Shown: positions 12,342-25,075 of the stretch, in pieces
How the letters are laid out: every line of letters begins with the position of its first letter
Position numbering within the stretch: position 1 is the first letter of the stretch
From: Eretmocerus hayati
Lineage: Eukaryota > Arthropoda > Insecta > Hymenoptera > Aphelinidae
Reading direction: 5' to 3'
NCBI GenBank assembly: GCA_029851415.1
Contig: CM056741.1
Span: 176,001,021-176,065,020, forward strand
DNA length: 64,000 nucleotides
Position numbers and translations under genes: made by a program
The notes under the pieces: generated by a model
Databases searched by the model: none
Seen by the model: only the letters and a program-made list of their open reading frames with translations
Told to the model about the DNA's origin: nothing

Positions 12342-12785
12342 TTACAGTCCAAACTATACTCTAGTTGTGCGGATCTGATGATGATGACCGCTTTATAATA
12401 GTGTACAGTATGATCACGAAGTGTCAATGAACTTTGAGAATTTTTACCACCTTCTTGATCCAAAAGCTTTATTCTAAAATATATTTATAGACCAACGATC
12501 AAGTGTCTAAAAGACTAGACTATTCAAGAGAATCTTGCTTGTGTGTCTACTTCAATATCTTTCAAGAAAAGCTTTGTCTCAGCATGGAACCATAGTGCCT
12601 TACCACTTAGATATAACAAAACAAGTATACAAGTATAGGCTGACATCACTCGAGAAACACTTGAGATTTTTGTTCAGTCAGCAGCCCATGTTCTCTTGAT
12701 ATTGTTCACGGCGATAGACTTTGAAATCACTCGACTGGAAAAATTCTAAAATATTGAATCTTACTCAAATATGTTGATCCTGTAG

Positions 12786-12908
12786 GAGTCGTATCTGAAA
12801 GACTGGGGTCTTGATAAAATAGCAGAAATAGCATTCCATTTGAAAGGGGTATTTAAGAGGACCTTGGGTCGTTTGGATAACTCCTCGATCATAGTGAATA
12901 GGAAGCAT
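12786..12908 (+). CDS. Candidate internal exon (41 codons), unrecognised protein
   Basis: The segment is preceded by CCTGTAG and followed by a consensus GTAAGT donor. It is exactly 123 nt, phase 0 at both ends, and open throughout: ESYLKDWGLDKIAE...RLDNSSIIVNRKH. Charged and hydrophobic residues alternate as in a helical globular segment. I do not recognise it. It could be exon 2 of the gene starting at 9382 (phase agrees), a separate gene, or a relic. The element at 12974-13884 lies in the presumed downstream intron. Confidence 0.35.
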
Positions 12909-12973
12909 GTAAGTAAACTTGATTCGATTTAGTTTGTCCACTGGCTTTTCAAGAGTGCAATTGAGATTTAAAA

Positions 12974-13884
12974 CTCTCTAAAAGTATTCGAGTGAAATTT
13001 CACTCGAAACGAGTCGTTTTCCGACTCGAAGTTCGAGTGACAGCGTCGCAACCCGGCTTCGAGTGGTTTTTTGGAGTTGTTTTTTCACTCGATCCTCGAG
13101 TTGCATATATAATTTACAGTATAAAAAATCTAGTTTTTCATGAATTGTTGAACGATATTGAAACTAAAATGCTAAATAAGAACAATGAAACTGCATGAGA
13201 AAAAAACAAAAAAAAACACTTTCGACAAAGTTTAGCATTAATTCATAGTTGGTTGTCGCTGGGGTTTGAACCTGGTTCCCTCCTACGTCTTCACTGCCCG
13301 ACACTTACGCCAACCTCTTAACCAACTGAGCCATGAGAGATGTAATATAATTGTACTTAATAACAGTCATGAGTGCCATTATGGCAACTAATCTCAAGTT
13401 TTCCGACATAAGTGATTACTGTAACTCTGAGTGAGACTATTTTCCACTTTTACTTTTAGTAAAGTAGCCTGAATGGTTGATATTTCGTGTAATATGGATT
13501 ATAATCTCAATTAAGGCTACAAATCTTCTGATTGTTAATCTCACATGAATGATTGCTATTTACGAATTAAATATCAATGTATTGGATAGAATAATAGAAT
13601 ATACGGAAAAATTGAAGGGTCCTGTTTTAAATCGAATTACACATGTAGATTCGATTTAATAACGGTAATTAAAAGTGTCAAAATAATGATGTTGATCTAG
13701 GTTATGTCGGCCGATTTCACTCGATCATCGAGTTATCATAATGACTCGATCGATCGAGTAACCAAAAATCACTCGAACGGCGAGTGATTCTCCTTAATTT
13801 TCACTCGAAGTCGAGTCATTTGGCTGGATTTGATCAGTGACTCGAGCTTCGAGTGATGAAAACCACTCGAATACTTTTAGAGAG
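12974..13884. mobile_element. 911-bp element with 21-bp terminal inverted repeats and subterminal ACTCGA arrays
   Basis: The termini are perfect inverted repeats starting CTCTCTAAAAGTATTCGAG (12974) and ending with the complement at 13884. Just inside both ends the hexamer ACTCGA/TCGAGT and the string TTCGAGTG occur many times in both orientations (12990-13100 and 13720-13880). This layout is typical of transposase-binding subterminal repeats in hAT- or Mutator-type elements. No transposase frame is present. The middle holds a tRNA-like sequence. A target-site duplication was not clear. Confidence 0.8.
13249..13341 (-). other. tRNA-derived sequence (SINE head or decayed tRNA)
   Basis: On the minus strand TGGCTCAGTTGGTTAAGAG forms a canonical D-arm (GCTC...GAG) and A box, and GGTTCAAACCCC is a good B box about 50 nt further on. 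The predicted T-stem and the 7-bp acceptor stem do not pair, so this is not a functional tRNA. An internal RNA polymerase III promoter of this type is the hallmark of tRNA-derived SINEs. It lies inside the 12974-13884 element. Confidence 0.55.
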
Positions 13885-14395
13885 AACCATCCACTTATTC
13901 GTAATTCAATTAGTGCCATCGAAGATAATCAAGACCAAGTGCATTCAGATTGGAAACATGAAGGTTCCCTCATAATTTATGTATGCCATCTACAATCATG
14001 GGTCTACCCATCTTTCATCCGACAAATCTTTAGACATATTTTCATCTGAATCCGCTCGTGACAAAAGACTGATGTAGCTAGTTTTGCTTGACTGTGATTA
14101 GTAACGCAGTAGAACAACATTTCAATAAATCTGAAATTATTGTACTCCATTTAATTGAAGGCAATTGTAGTAATTGGCCTTCACTGCGAATTTAATAGAA
14201 GTATGAACTATGACCTTGAATATTAGCTTCAGGAATTCCTTTAATGGCTATTGACTCACACATCTTTTATTTATGAATGTCTTTCATGCTGGTTGGACTG
14301 TGGTGGTGTCACGCGCTGTCTCGCTTTTACGTCGGATGCCGAACGCAGAAAAATTATTCTCATTAATATGTTATTCTTGAATGGTTCTCTGTATA

Positions 14396-15862
14396 CAGTA
14401 CCCACCAAAAATAATGGAACATCGATACTCGCACTAAAACATCGATTGCTCAAAAACTATTGGTCGTACGGCAATTTTACAAAAAGCATCTTGAAGATCA
14501 GAAAAAATGCTAACTTTTCATGTACTTTAAAAATTTTTTTCATGCATTTTTCATGTCCAGTATTCACTGTCAAAAAGTGAAAATTTTCAAGTCGCGTCAA
14601 TCACCTGTAATTTTCATGGGCATGGACGGATCGAAAAAAACTCAACGGGATCTTGTAGGGCTTTTCAAGACCTTCAATTTCCTTTTTTTAAAAATTCTCT
14701 ACGATGATTTTAAGCCAAAATATCGCTCTCGGACGACAACGATGAAATATGCGTGCTACCTGTATGGTTCCAAGGGCGCTCCGCCTTATTTTGATTCGAC
14801 CTCGTTTGTGAGCATGACACATGACTCTAAAAAATTTTCAAAGGACACATTATCGACGTAAAATTTTCTGAACTTTCAGAAAATGTGGTTGAAATTGCCC
14901 TCAAATGCGCTCCTGAGGAGCTACGTTCGTTTTTCTTCATATAATTATGACTTTTCACACAAAACAGTGTTTGAAACACAAAGTTTATACTGTTCTCGAT
15001 CAATTGAACTTCCTGAACTAGTTGGACTTGATCACATCTCTAGGAAAGTACGAAGAATTGTGTAGTCAATTTTGCCAGAATCTGCAAAATTTAAATCTCA
15101 TACATTCCACATTGGGATTCACTCCACTCTGTGTAGTTTCTTGGAGATGTAATCAATTCAAATTCGGTGTTTTTTCTTTATTCGATTCAGTTATTCAGAC
15201 GCTGTTGTGCACACAGTGTGCTATTTAGCGTCTGGATTTCAATTAGCAATTCAATTGATCGAGAACAGTATAAACTTTGTGATTCAAACACTGTTTTGTG
15301 TGAAAAGTCATAATTATATGAAGAAAAACGAACGTAGCTCCTCAGGAGCGCATTTGAGGGCAATTTCAACCACATTTTCTGAAAGTTCAGAAAATTTTAC
15401 GTCGATAATGTGTCCTTTGAAAATTTTTTAGAGTCATGTGTCATGCTCACAAACGAGGTCGAATCAAAATAAGGCGGAGCGCCCTTGGAACCATACAGGT
15501 AGCACGCATATTTCATCGTTGTCGTCCGAGAGCGATATTTTGGCTTAAAATCATCGTAGAGAATTTTTAAAAAAAGGAAATTGAAGGTCTTGAAAAGCCC
15601 TACAAGATCCCGTTGAGTTTTTTTCGATTCGTCCATGCCCATGAAAATTACAGGTGATTGACGCGACTTGAAAATTTTCACTTTTTGACAGTGAATACTG
15701 GACATGAAAAATGCATGAAAAAAATTTTTAAAGTACATGAAAAGTTAGCATTTTTTCTGATCTTCAAGATGCTTTTTGTAAAATTGCCGTACGACCAATA
15801 GTTTTTGAGCAATCGATGTTTTAGTGCGAGTATCGATGTTCCATTATTTTTGGTGGGTACTG
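14396..15862. mobile_element. Palindromic foldback element, 1467 bp, TA flanks, near-identical 615-bp arms
   Basis: The left end begins CAGTACCCACCAAAAATAA and the right end is its complement. Both are flanked by TA (14394-14395 and 15863-15864), as for Tc1/mariner-type insertion. Arms run 14396-15010 and 15250-15862 around a spacer of about 240 bp that holds a small CAGACGC hairpin. The arms are almost identical: a 113-residue frame read outward from each arm (14520-14861 and complement of 15397-15738) differs at one residue. That mirrored frame is a by-product of the palindrome and matches no family I know. No transposase is encoded. Confidence 0.88.
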
Positions 15863-15864
15863 TA

Positions 15865-17572
15865 TTACACTTGATCAGTTTGTACATCATGCAGATCACG
15901 TTTTGAAAGTATACTTCTTTTAATTTGGGATCTGTGTACGCCTTCAGTGAAACTTCTGAGAGAAAGTACTAATTCGGTTACTAAAATAAGATTAGTTTAA
16001 CTAATCTTCGAATTTTGCTCATTTGATGACGAATACCTTGGTGTGCTATTTTTTGTAGTAGTTCAAGTATTGATGAAAAAATCTTACGTACACTGAAGAT
16101 CGAGTCATACAAATTTTTAGTATCGAATGTCGAAAATACTTCGTACATAGATATAGTTCTAAGTACGATAATTGCACGAACTGTTGGTTTAAATAAACTT
16201 AGTCACCTCACAATGGTAGGAATATCTTGTATTGAAGTTGTAATACGCAATCCTTTCAAAGATTAATTATTGAACCCTGGCTGCAGATTTACATAAACAA
16301 CAAATTATGATTAATTGAAGAGATTGCTGTCAAGAAACATATTATGAGTTTGTTTTAGAGCTCATATTCTAGAAATACATGCTTTGCCACAAAAAATGTA
16401 TAGAAATCAGATAATGAAAATGTTTCATTTAACTTTCAACTCTTCTGAGTTTATGCTGATGCATACAAAATCTCCTAAATGTCTGGGCTGGAGCTTTGAA
16501 GAAGTTTGCGCTAAAAGTTCTATGGGAGGTTTTAGCGTCGCTACTCTTTGATGCATCTTGTTAGGAAAAGGTTTTTTCTTAGAGCTATCTAGAAGTCTCA
16601 TTAATTTTCATATGTTTTGTCAATTTTCATTCACTTTGACGACAGCACTTTGTTTTGAAGTGGTCGTTGATGGAAGCTATTACAGTTTACGAATTTTTTT
16701 CACGGCTCAAAAATACGCACAACATTTCGCATTTCTATCCTGATTTAGAGCCAGATCTATTAAAAGATTTCACCTCAATCGTTTCGACAGTTGATCGACT
16801 ATTGTCGAAAAACAAAAATTTTCCATTAGAATTCTTTCATGTTTTCTAAAATAAATCAGGACCGTAATTACTTCACAGTGTATCCATAAACTATCGAATA
16901 TTTCGCTATTTACCAACATCAACTAGGAAAATTCATGAAGGAAATTTAAAATCGCTGACACAATTTGCATCTATTCAAAAAATTTCTAGCAAAGAATCCA
17001 AAAGAAATCGACTTGTGTCCAACAACCCTCAAGACAGCATTCAAATACATAGTTATCCCCTAATCATTGATTACCACTTTCCCTCTCTAACTCTTTTCTA
17101 ATCTACTACTCCCTCTTGAACATCTCGATTGTCATCGTCGGTAGTCTTCTTCGTTGTTGAGAACTTGGTCAACCTTATCTTACCACTTACGTAACAACTA
17201 ATGGTCGGTCAACCCTCGACACTTCGGTATCACTTGATGTACACTTTACTCCACCAACTCTAACTCTCCTCTCACTAAGCTGTGTCAACATACCCCCATC
17301 AACGTCGTTCACTCAATCACAACGACGACGACAACAAAGTCCAAGAAAAAAAACTCTCTGAAACACCACCGGGAACACGGAAAACTTGTACAAGACTTCC
17401 TTTTTCTTCGTCTTCATTTCTGATATGATTTATATTTTAAGCTCACTCACATCACATTTTCCATACTTCCCATCAACCAAATAAACTAATAATGAAAAAA
17501 ATAGAAGTTTTGCCTGAGGCTCACGTGCGGAGTGTCGCTCGCACGTGCTTTGGATATTTTGCTAGTAGACGA

Positions 17573-17603
<31 letters not shown>

Positions 17604-18890
17604 TTTGATGATAGTAACACGACACGTATGGAGAATATTAGATTCCTCTTTGAATCCGGGTACTTGATTTTTGCATCTACCTATATATTTTCTATACTTT
17701 TTTTTTACTTTCTTTCATATTTTACAGTATACAAAGAAGCAAGAAGCAGATGCCACCATAGAAAAATAGTATGCAACCGCTGATTTGGCTTTTTATATGC
17801 ATTGAAGAAAGCCGAGAGATTTGCAAAAGTCACGTGCGAGCTATGCTATTCTGTAAAGGCCGACGCCCCCGTTTCCGTCAAGCTGATGCGAGACAACCTC
17901 TATCTCTCTCTTTTTCTTTTTACATGTCGTCACCGTAACATAAAGTGACGTTGGTCTCTAGTCTTATTGGGCAAAACAGATTTTTTTTATCTCCTACCGC
18001 AAAATCTCTTGAAATTCCGCAGATGTGCAAAAAGATCGATCGCGTGAAAAGAGCTCTGATTGTCCGGTGCTTTTTGCCTTATCTATACAATATGTCCACA
18101 GGCGAGAATAAAAAATTGATACGCCAGGCTGTACATGCGTTGGCTACACTACTGCACTGATTTTAAATTCAATTTTCCAATATCTCGTGGTGTATGTAAC
18201 GGTGATTGCTTGATTTATAGTATTAGAGCATGTGTGTGCGCGTGTGTTTGTGAATTTATGTGTGGATTAGATTTGTATTGGAGAATAAGGTTATTTAAGT
18301 ATGAGAAGTTGTGAAGAATCCTTGGTTTGTGCTTTACTCCGTCGTCAGTTTTGTTAGAGTAATTCCATCTACTGACCCAGAAACCGATTTTATTTTGAGA
18401 ATTTCGAAGTGAGAGGAAGAGAGATAGGGTACCGATACCATGCATGTTTTATTTAGTTTGTGTATCTAATTTTGATGACTACTTCGTCAGATTAAATACA
18501 ACATGCATGACTATTCAATATGATTGATTTTGACTATTTGGAGAAGTTACTCACAAGATTCTACTGAGGTATCTCAGATTAGAGAGTTTTTGCATGAAAT
18601 TTTAAAACAAATAATTTAAAGATATTTTGTACAAAATCAGGGATATTATTTTCAAATAACTTGGTCTTCAAATTGTCATTGCAAAAACAATCTTTACAAT
18701 ATCTATATGACTGTTGCAACTTTACACTGTAAAAAGCTCTATTTCAGAATCCTATCAGAATTCAATTGGATCAACTGAGCCGTTCGATAAGTCTCTATTA
18801 GTCTAAACTTGTGAGCCGTCCGGGACAATCCAAAATTGTCGGATATTCGACGCACTTCGTAGTAGACAAATTTAAGGGAAGGGTACCCAT
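15865..18890. other. Non-coding stretch, no supported gene
   Basis: AT-rich. Short overlapping frames at 16558-16850 are unusual in being open in two frames, and one (from 16655, WSLMEAITVYEFFSRLKN...) looks protein-like but lacks clear splice sites. 17040-17350 is pyrimidine-rich. I see no other structure. Confidence 0.4.
17571..17602. repeat. (ACG)n trinucleotide microsatellite
   Basis: About ten GAC/ACG units. In one frame this gives a poly-Asp run inside an 83-codon frame, which is a product of the repeat and not evidence for a gene. Confidence 0.9.
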
Positions 18891-19582
18891 GAGTATGTAC
18901 ATTTTTGAAATTTCTTCATTATTAGTGATTCAGATCTAATTAGAGCTCATATCACATATTTTATGGGAGTACCCATAAATATATCTTGTACTGGTGCTAA
19001 ATTGGACATTCTGAAATCTCGAATAATCAAAAGGTCAAAGATAATCTCAAAAAAGCACCGAATACACCCAAATACCAAAATTGAGGTTGGTGAAAAATCT
19101 ATCGATGAACATATCTGTACTTGGGAGTATGTATTCAAAGGGTGCACATGAGGCAACTTTTTGTATTGGGTGATGTTGAAATTCATCAACTGTAAATTCT
19201 GAGAAGATATTCGTTAATAATGTTACAAATTTATTGGTAATTTAACAATAAATGAGTGAAAATTATCAAACAAATTCCCTCCAAAAACGAGTTTCAACGT
19301 TATCTTAAGACGAAAAGCTGCCCTTTGACCCTTTGAATATAAGCCTCCAAGCACAGATATGTTCATCGATAGTCTGCCCTAACCGTGGTATTTAGATGTA
19401 TTCAAATTCAGGCAGAGTGCTTTTTTGAGGTTATGTTTGACATTTTGAGTATCTGAGCTATCAGTATGGCCAATTTACTACCAATATGTGAGATAATATA
19501 TTAAGGATAGTATTTTCATAAAATATGTGATATGAGCTCTGAGATCACTATAAATGTAGATTATTCAAAAATGTACATACTC
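18891..19582. repeat. Diverged foldback element, about 690 bp
   Basis: Left GAGTATGTACATTTTTGAA mirrors the right end near 19565-19582. Inner blocks also mirror: AGAGCTCATATCACATATTTTATG near 18943 against its complement near 19520, and GATGAACATATCTGTACTTGG near 19105 against its complement near 19350. The arms have many substitutions, so it is older than the 14.4-kb element. No coding function seen. Confidence 0.7.
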
Positions 19583-21037
19583 CTGTTGAGTTATTAACCG
19601 ATGAAATCATATGAAAAGCTACCGTATCACTAAAATTTCCGCCACAAACATAATTAATATTTTGATGACTGGCTTAGTCGAGTTCGATTATCATTATCAC
19701 TCTTGAATAGACAACATCGAGTTGATGCGTTTTTTCAACAGATTAATTGCCCGAAATGGATGAATTCCAGAGATGCGGCTACCCATACGAAAAGAGAGTG
19801 AGGCTGCTTTGAAACAGTAAACGAAATTTTTCACTGTTTATTCGTTACCGTTTACTAAACAATTAACTTCATATGATCACAAAATATTATATAAGATCAC
19901 TATTCGTGGTCGCTTCGGTGTCCGATAAATTTTAGCGCAAAGCTTCAAACATTGTGGTCCATGAACGCCCACAAGTCAGATAAAAAAAAATCGATAGTTG
20001 TGGTGGCGACACTTTCTATCATGGCATATTAGACATCCAAACGACTAACTTGAACTCATGTATTCTATGCTCAAATCTGATGTGTACGCACATTATCGCA
20101 ACCCAAATACCTTTGCAAATAGTTCCTGTCAAAGTGTAAGTGCGCCAACTTTCATTTTTGTTCAATCGTACCATATTGTCGTCTAGACTATCACTTTTTA
20201 CACTGTGTACATGTTTATGCCTATCTATTTTATCGTTTAGAGAAGAGTCACGGAAGCCATACCACCATGTACTATAATACGCCAACGGTATCATACCTAT
20301 CGTTGGTATAGTAATATGGCGCGCGAAGCAAAAATTACCGAGGCGCACTTTCGCTCTTCTATTTAGGTACTCGGCTGCATCGCAGCCTCCTCTTTTCGAG
20401 CCTCTTTTAATATTTATATATATTTTACTACTCCATGTCATTTATCGCTTGCGCGACAAACAGCTGATGTTAAAACGCGATACACAGTGGCGAAAATTGT
20501 TTCAAGCTATAATAGAGTTATATCTGTCTAGACTATATGCCGTGGCAAACTTTCTGCAGCATCAACGAGAAAACTTTTTATTTTGTTCATATCTATACTT
20601 TTCTTTTGTTTTAGGTAGTACGACTGTTGGCAAGGGGAATATATAAAGTTTATTTAGTATATGGAGCCGGGTGGTGTGCGAACTATTTAAAAGTCCTGTG
20701 AAATTCGAAATTTTTCCTTGAAATTTCTCATCATATATTGCGTTGAGCAGTTTTTTTGAATTTTGAATATTTCACGTGCTTTCAGTCGTCCTCTTATCTC
20801 GGAGCGAAAGTAATTTTTAATATCGTTTTGAGCTTTTGATACGTATGAACAGTGCTTGAAAAAATTCATCTGAGAGTTTTTATCGTATAGTAAATTCCAC
20901 GAAATCGTTGCACTCGACGTTGTGATATGAATTCTCTCAGATCTTTGAAATTTTTTAGATAATATCCGTTTCATGCAAAAGAGTAATTTTTATTCCCATT
21001 TTGAACAACTCAAACAGTCTGAACATATATATATATC
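19583..21037. other. Non-coding stretch
   Basis: Frames of 95-140 codons on the minus strand (20019-20441 and 20687-20974) lack splice support or recognisable motifs. A TA-rich run precedes the next element. Nothing else identified. Confidence 0.45.
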
Positions 21038-22982
21038 AGTGATTCCGTCGAAAGTGGGATTTTCTGTGTTCCATGTTCCTCTAAGTTTCTATGGGCCGGG
21101 ATGTGCACTATAGCAATTTTCTGGGGTGATTCTATTGGTGCGCAACTATGTTAATAGTTTTGGAGACGATCCTAACGTTCCTGTATTTTGTACTGCCTGA
21201 TAAAGGGTCCAAATGTCCTTTCCGTCCCCTGTAGGCAAGCCAAATTCGACTCTTGCATTCACTGCAACGCATATTCAGAGTCGAAAACCCTCATGTGTAG
21301 CGATCCACTCCAATTTGTAATACTTCAAATAACATAATCCACCATTCTGCGAATCCAAATTAGACTAGGCGAAATCAGCGCCATCGCTGGAAAAATTATT
21401 CCCATTGAATTTTTTTGCGGGATCCCCTCCGGAAGACCCTTCTGAATCCAAAAATCCATGTGGCCAGTCGAAATTCGAATGCAAAATTGTTTAAACTGAA
21501 ATTGTTTAAACAAATTATCTATATCAACTTTTTCCGTCCCAAAGCAAATAATTAAGGTAATTTGACCCATTTTAAACAGAAAATCTCTCTTGTCATTTTT
21601 CTCTAAAATCCATTGTTTTTGAGCTATAAGCGTTTCAAAGTTGAAAAAACGTGCGAAAATTGCGATTTTCAACGGCTGAAAACAGTACGAAAAATGCAAA
21701 AATCTCATGTAGCCAGAGTGGAAAATTGTAGATTGGGATCTCCTTAACAATATCCGATAGCAACAATTCATGTTTCCGGGCGATAACCGTTTGTTTCTTC
21801 AATGTTAACAATAGGTAGTTGCGCACGTTATATAGCATAGGATATGGGCACGAGCAAGCAGACGACGCGCGGGCCGCCACCGTTGCATCTCTATGGCTAT
21901 AACGTGCGCAACTACCTATTGTTAACATTGAAGAAACAAACGGTTATCGCCCGGAAACATGAATTGTTGCTATCGGATATTGTTAAGGAGATCCCAATCT
22001 ACAATTTTCCGCTCTGGCCACATGAGATTTTTGCATTTTTCGTACTGTTTTCAGCCGTTGAAAATCGCAATTTTCACGTTTTTTCAACTTTGAAACGCTT
22101 ATAGCTCAAAAACAATGGATTTTAGAGAAAAATGACAAGAGAGATTTTCTGTTTAAAATGGGTCAAATTACCTTAATAATTTACTTTGGGACGGAAAAAG
22201 TTGATATAGATAATTTGTTTAAACAATTTCAGTTTAAACAATTTTGCATTCGAATTTCGACTGGCCACATGGATTTTTGGATTCAGAAGGGTCTTCCGGA
22301 GGGGATCCCGCAAAAAAATTCAATGGGAATAATTTTTCCAGCGATGGCGCTGATTTCGCCTAGTCTAAATTAAACCCTCAGCTCGAGCACGGCCATCCGA
22401 CATTTTGAAGACGGGTTTGCACCGAAACTGCTTGCACAGCACTTATAAGGTCGGCAAAGTTCCCGATCGTCCATTGAGCCTTTCTAACCAATGAGGTTAG
22501 TTTCTAGAAACCCAAATACACTTCATTCATGTGCAACAGTAGCTGAAAACTCGAATCTGTAGCCGGGCGCACCACATGAACGTGTTTTCAGAATGGCGTA
22601 CAAAATTTTCGTTCAATTCCGTCCTCATGTGGTGCTCCTCCCCAACACGCTATATCGCTTTGTGGAACACATTTTCTTGAAGTATTTGGTTGCATTGGAT
22701 CAAATCTATGCGGAAAGAAGTCTACGTTGTCGAGCCGTGGGAATATAATCAAGGCAAAATGTCCATTCCGTCCCCCTCCGCGACCCCTTAAACTCGACAT
22801 ATCTTTGTCCGTCTTCAATTTTGAGCTACCTAGCCCTAGGTACTTCCTTTTTGTGCCACAACAAGTGGAAACCAACTGCAACGACCCACTAAAACTCGTC
22901 TGGGGCTGAAATAATTTTTTGGCCCAAATCACGCTCGGTGACGATTTTGGCCCCAAAAAATCCCACTTTCGGCGGAATCACT
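21038..22982. mobile_element. 1.9-kb element with 28-bp terminal inverted repeats enclosing a 1-kb foldback
   Basis: The outer ends are AGTGATTCCGTCGAAAGTG at 21038 and the complement of AGTGATTCCGCCGAAAGTG at 22982, extending into GGGATTTT with few mismatches. TA occurs two bases outside each end, but a clean duplication is not certain. Inside, 21361-22367 is a second, much longer palindrome. The outer flanks share a TTCCGTCCCC block near 21215 and 22765. No transposase frame found. Confidence 0.7.
21361..22367. repeat. Nested foldback, about 470-bp near-identical arms
   Basis: Left TAGACTAGGCGAAATCAGCG mirrors right CGCTGATTTCGCCTAGTCTA. Arms run about 21361-21831 and 21896-22367 with a GC-rich loop. 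A frame of about 70 residues read from the two arms differs at one position (Cys/Tyr), so the arms are nearly identical. The arms contain GTTTAAAC twice each and are related to sequence at 63120-63780. The arm frames are mirror artefacts, not genes. Confidence 0.85.
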
Positions 22983-24145
22983 CGTATATGATACTCAAAT
23001 TCCACCGTAGAGAATTTCAAATTTTAAACTAAGTACAGTTCCGGTACAGTAATCTGTCAAAATTCATTTGCAATTACCCGTTGAACTTTTAATCGCTTAA
23101 AAAAGCCGGAAACAATAACACCGTTCTCTCTCTTATCTGCGTGACACATTTTGTAGTTGTGAGAACTAAAGCAACAAAACTTCCGGCTCAACACAGAAAA
23201 TAAAAGACTGTTGTTACAAAGTTAGTCTGATTTGACTGTATTTCAACAAAATGGTAATGCTCAATGCTAATGAGACTCGATTTACCAAAGCCTCATCCCG
23301 CCAAAAATCTCATTACTTACCGTCAACCTCGACGAGGATAATATTAGACACGTATTAAATATTTTACGAGTGACGATGCAAAAAATTGACCTCAAGAATA
23401 GTGATAGAAGTATTAATGTTATTGTTCTGTTGAACATCGGAGCAGACGATCGTGTGATGTAAACAATTTTTTAAAACATGATATTCAATCAACAATTGAA
23501 CGAAAAGTCTAATAAACTGGTTGGATTTTCCATACAACAGGAGGCAAGGCTACCAATTAACCGTTAGATGAATATGCTCGTTTGAATTTCAATAAATTCT
23601 TCAAATGGAATGAACTACTTATCGATATATCAGATTTTGAAAAAATTTCTCATAATGATGCTTTCAATCAATGAGGATTCATTTTAGTACGTTTGTCAAG
23701 CCTCTAATACCTCAAAGTGATCCTGCTACAGACTAATATCACTGATGAGAATATTGATCCAACGAAAAAAACACTCTGAATCCTTGAAATGCCATTGAAA
23801 TATTTTAGCAATACATACGCATTCCGATGACAGAACCAGAGATTACTCTGAGGTAGCAGACCGTGTAGAAAACTCTCGATTTGATTCGGAAACTATGATT
23901 TTCACATAAATATGGGTTGACGACTCATATATGTATAGATCACATTAAATCTAGCCTGGGAAGCTCGTCGCGTCGTGCTCCTTATCATCGAATGCAGAGC
24001 AGTTCACGAGCCGATTACACACAGACTTTTGACCTCAATATATGTGTGATGTAGTGTTTATGTAGGCCTTACATATACATCTCGCGGCTCTCTTGAGAAC
24101 TATATGTATCCCACACACGTTATGAACCTTCTATTTCATATTTAC
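22983..24145. other. Non-coding AT-rich stretch
   Basis: No open frame with codon character, inverted repeat or RNA gene recognised. Confidence 0.5.
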
Positions 24146-24147
24146 TA

Positions 24148-25075
24148 AGGTAAGTGTACCCAACTTGCCTCTGTACCCATTTTGCCCCAATATGCCGATC
24201 TCGGGAATTGGCACACCTTGGCCTCCCGGCAAATTTTTTTTACGTTTGTTATGTTAAAATATGAGAAAGTAAGTAGTTTGCATCGACCCCGAATCATTTC
24301 TGCATTCTCCAGAAAATCTAAAGTGATTTTTTTATTTTTCGTGATTGGGAATCGCCTTCAGTAAAATCGGTGCCAAATTCTTTGAGTTCAACCAATTTTG
24401 ACGCATCTTAGCGCATTCGATTCCTCGTTTCAAGACCTTCGAAATCCATTTTTCAAAATTGCAAAATTTGGATATGAAGCTGTTTAATGTGCAAAACCCG
24501 GACACGACTTGTAACAAGGATGCCAACATCGGAGTGTACCTAACATGTCCCCATATGTTTATCTCAAAAGGCCGTGCAGTACGACTTTTTTTACCACTCA
24601 GAACGTGTTTAGCACGTCAAAATGGGTCAGAAATAGTGTTTCGGCCCACCGAAAAGCTTTAAATGTGCGTGTACGGCGATAAAAACACTTTATCGATTTC
24701 CATAATTTATTTCGGAATAATTGAGACAGTTCGGCTCTAACTGATCCGAATTGGACGTAGTTTGATGCATTTCAAAGGTCTTTGAACAAGCTTCGAAATG
24801 AGCTAAAGCACGTAGGAAATCGTTGAAGTAAACCAAAGTTATTAAGAAAAAGGCTAAATGGGGGCAAGTTGGGTACACACTTTTGTAAACTCTCAAAAAT
24901 CACCTTTTGGGATAATTCAAACAGTTTGGCTCCAGTTGGTTCAAATTGAACGTATTTTAGCTCATTTTAAAGGTCTTGAGACAAGCTTTAAAATGAGCTA
25001 AGGTACGTTGGAAAATATGGAGATGGGCCAAAGTTATTAAGAAAATGGCTGGGGGCAAGTTGGGTACACTTACCT
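24148..25075. mobile_element. 928-bp MITE-like element, TA flanks, with two tandem internal units
   Basis: Termini AGGTAAGTGTACCCAACTTG (left) and its complement (right), flanked by TA at 24146-24147 and 25076-25077. The string GGGGGCAAGTTGGGTACAC also occurs internally near 24860, marking a repeated unit of about 190 bp. Each unit holds a small palindrome of the form AGCTCATTTT...AAGCTT...AAAATGAGCT (about 24755-24807 and 24958-25001). No transposase; non-autonomous. The unit also occurs at 34.5-35.0 kb and 62.2-62.4 kb. Confidence 0.85.

Noticed and set aside
13249..13341. Functional tRNA gene on the minus strand
   Set aside because: A and B boxes and D-arm fit, but the T-stem and acceptor stem do not pair and the spacing is long.
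14520..15738. Two 113-codon frames with the same protein on opposite strands
   Set aside because: They are the two arms of one palindrome; the protein is a mirror artefact and matches no family.
17532..17783. Poly-aspartate protein
   Set aside because: The Asp run is the translation of an ACG microsatellite; the rest of the frame has no support.
21325..22373. Mirrored frames of 70-148 codons as a gene pair
   Set aside because: Same reason: inverted-repeat arms, no motifs.
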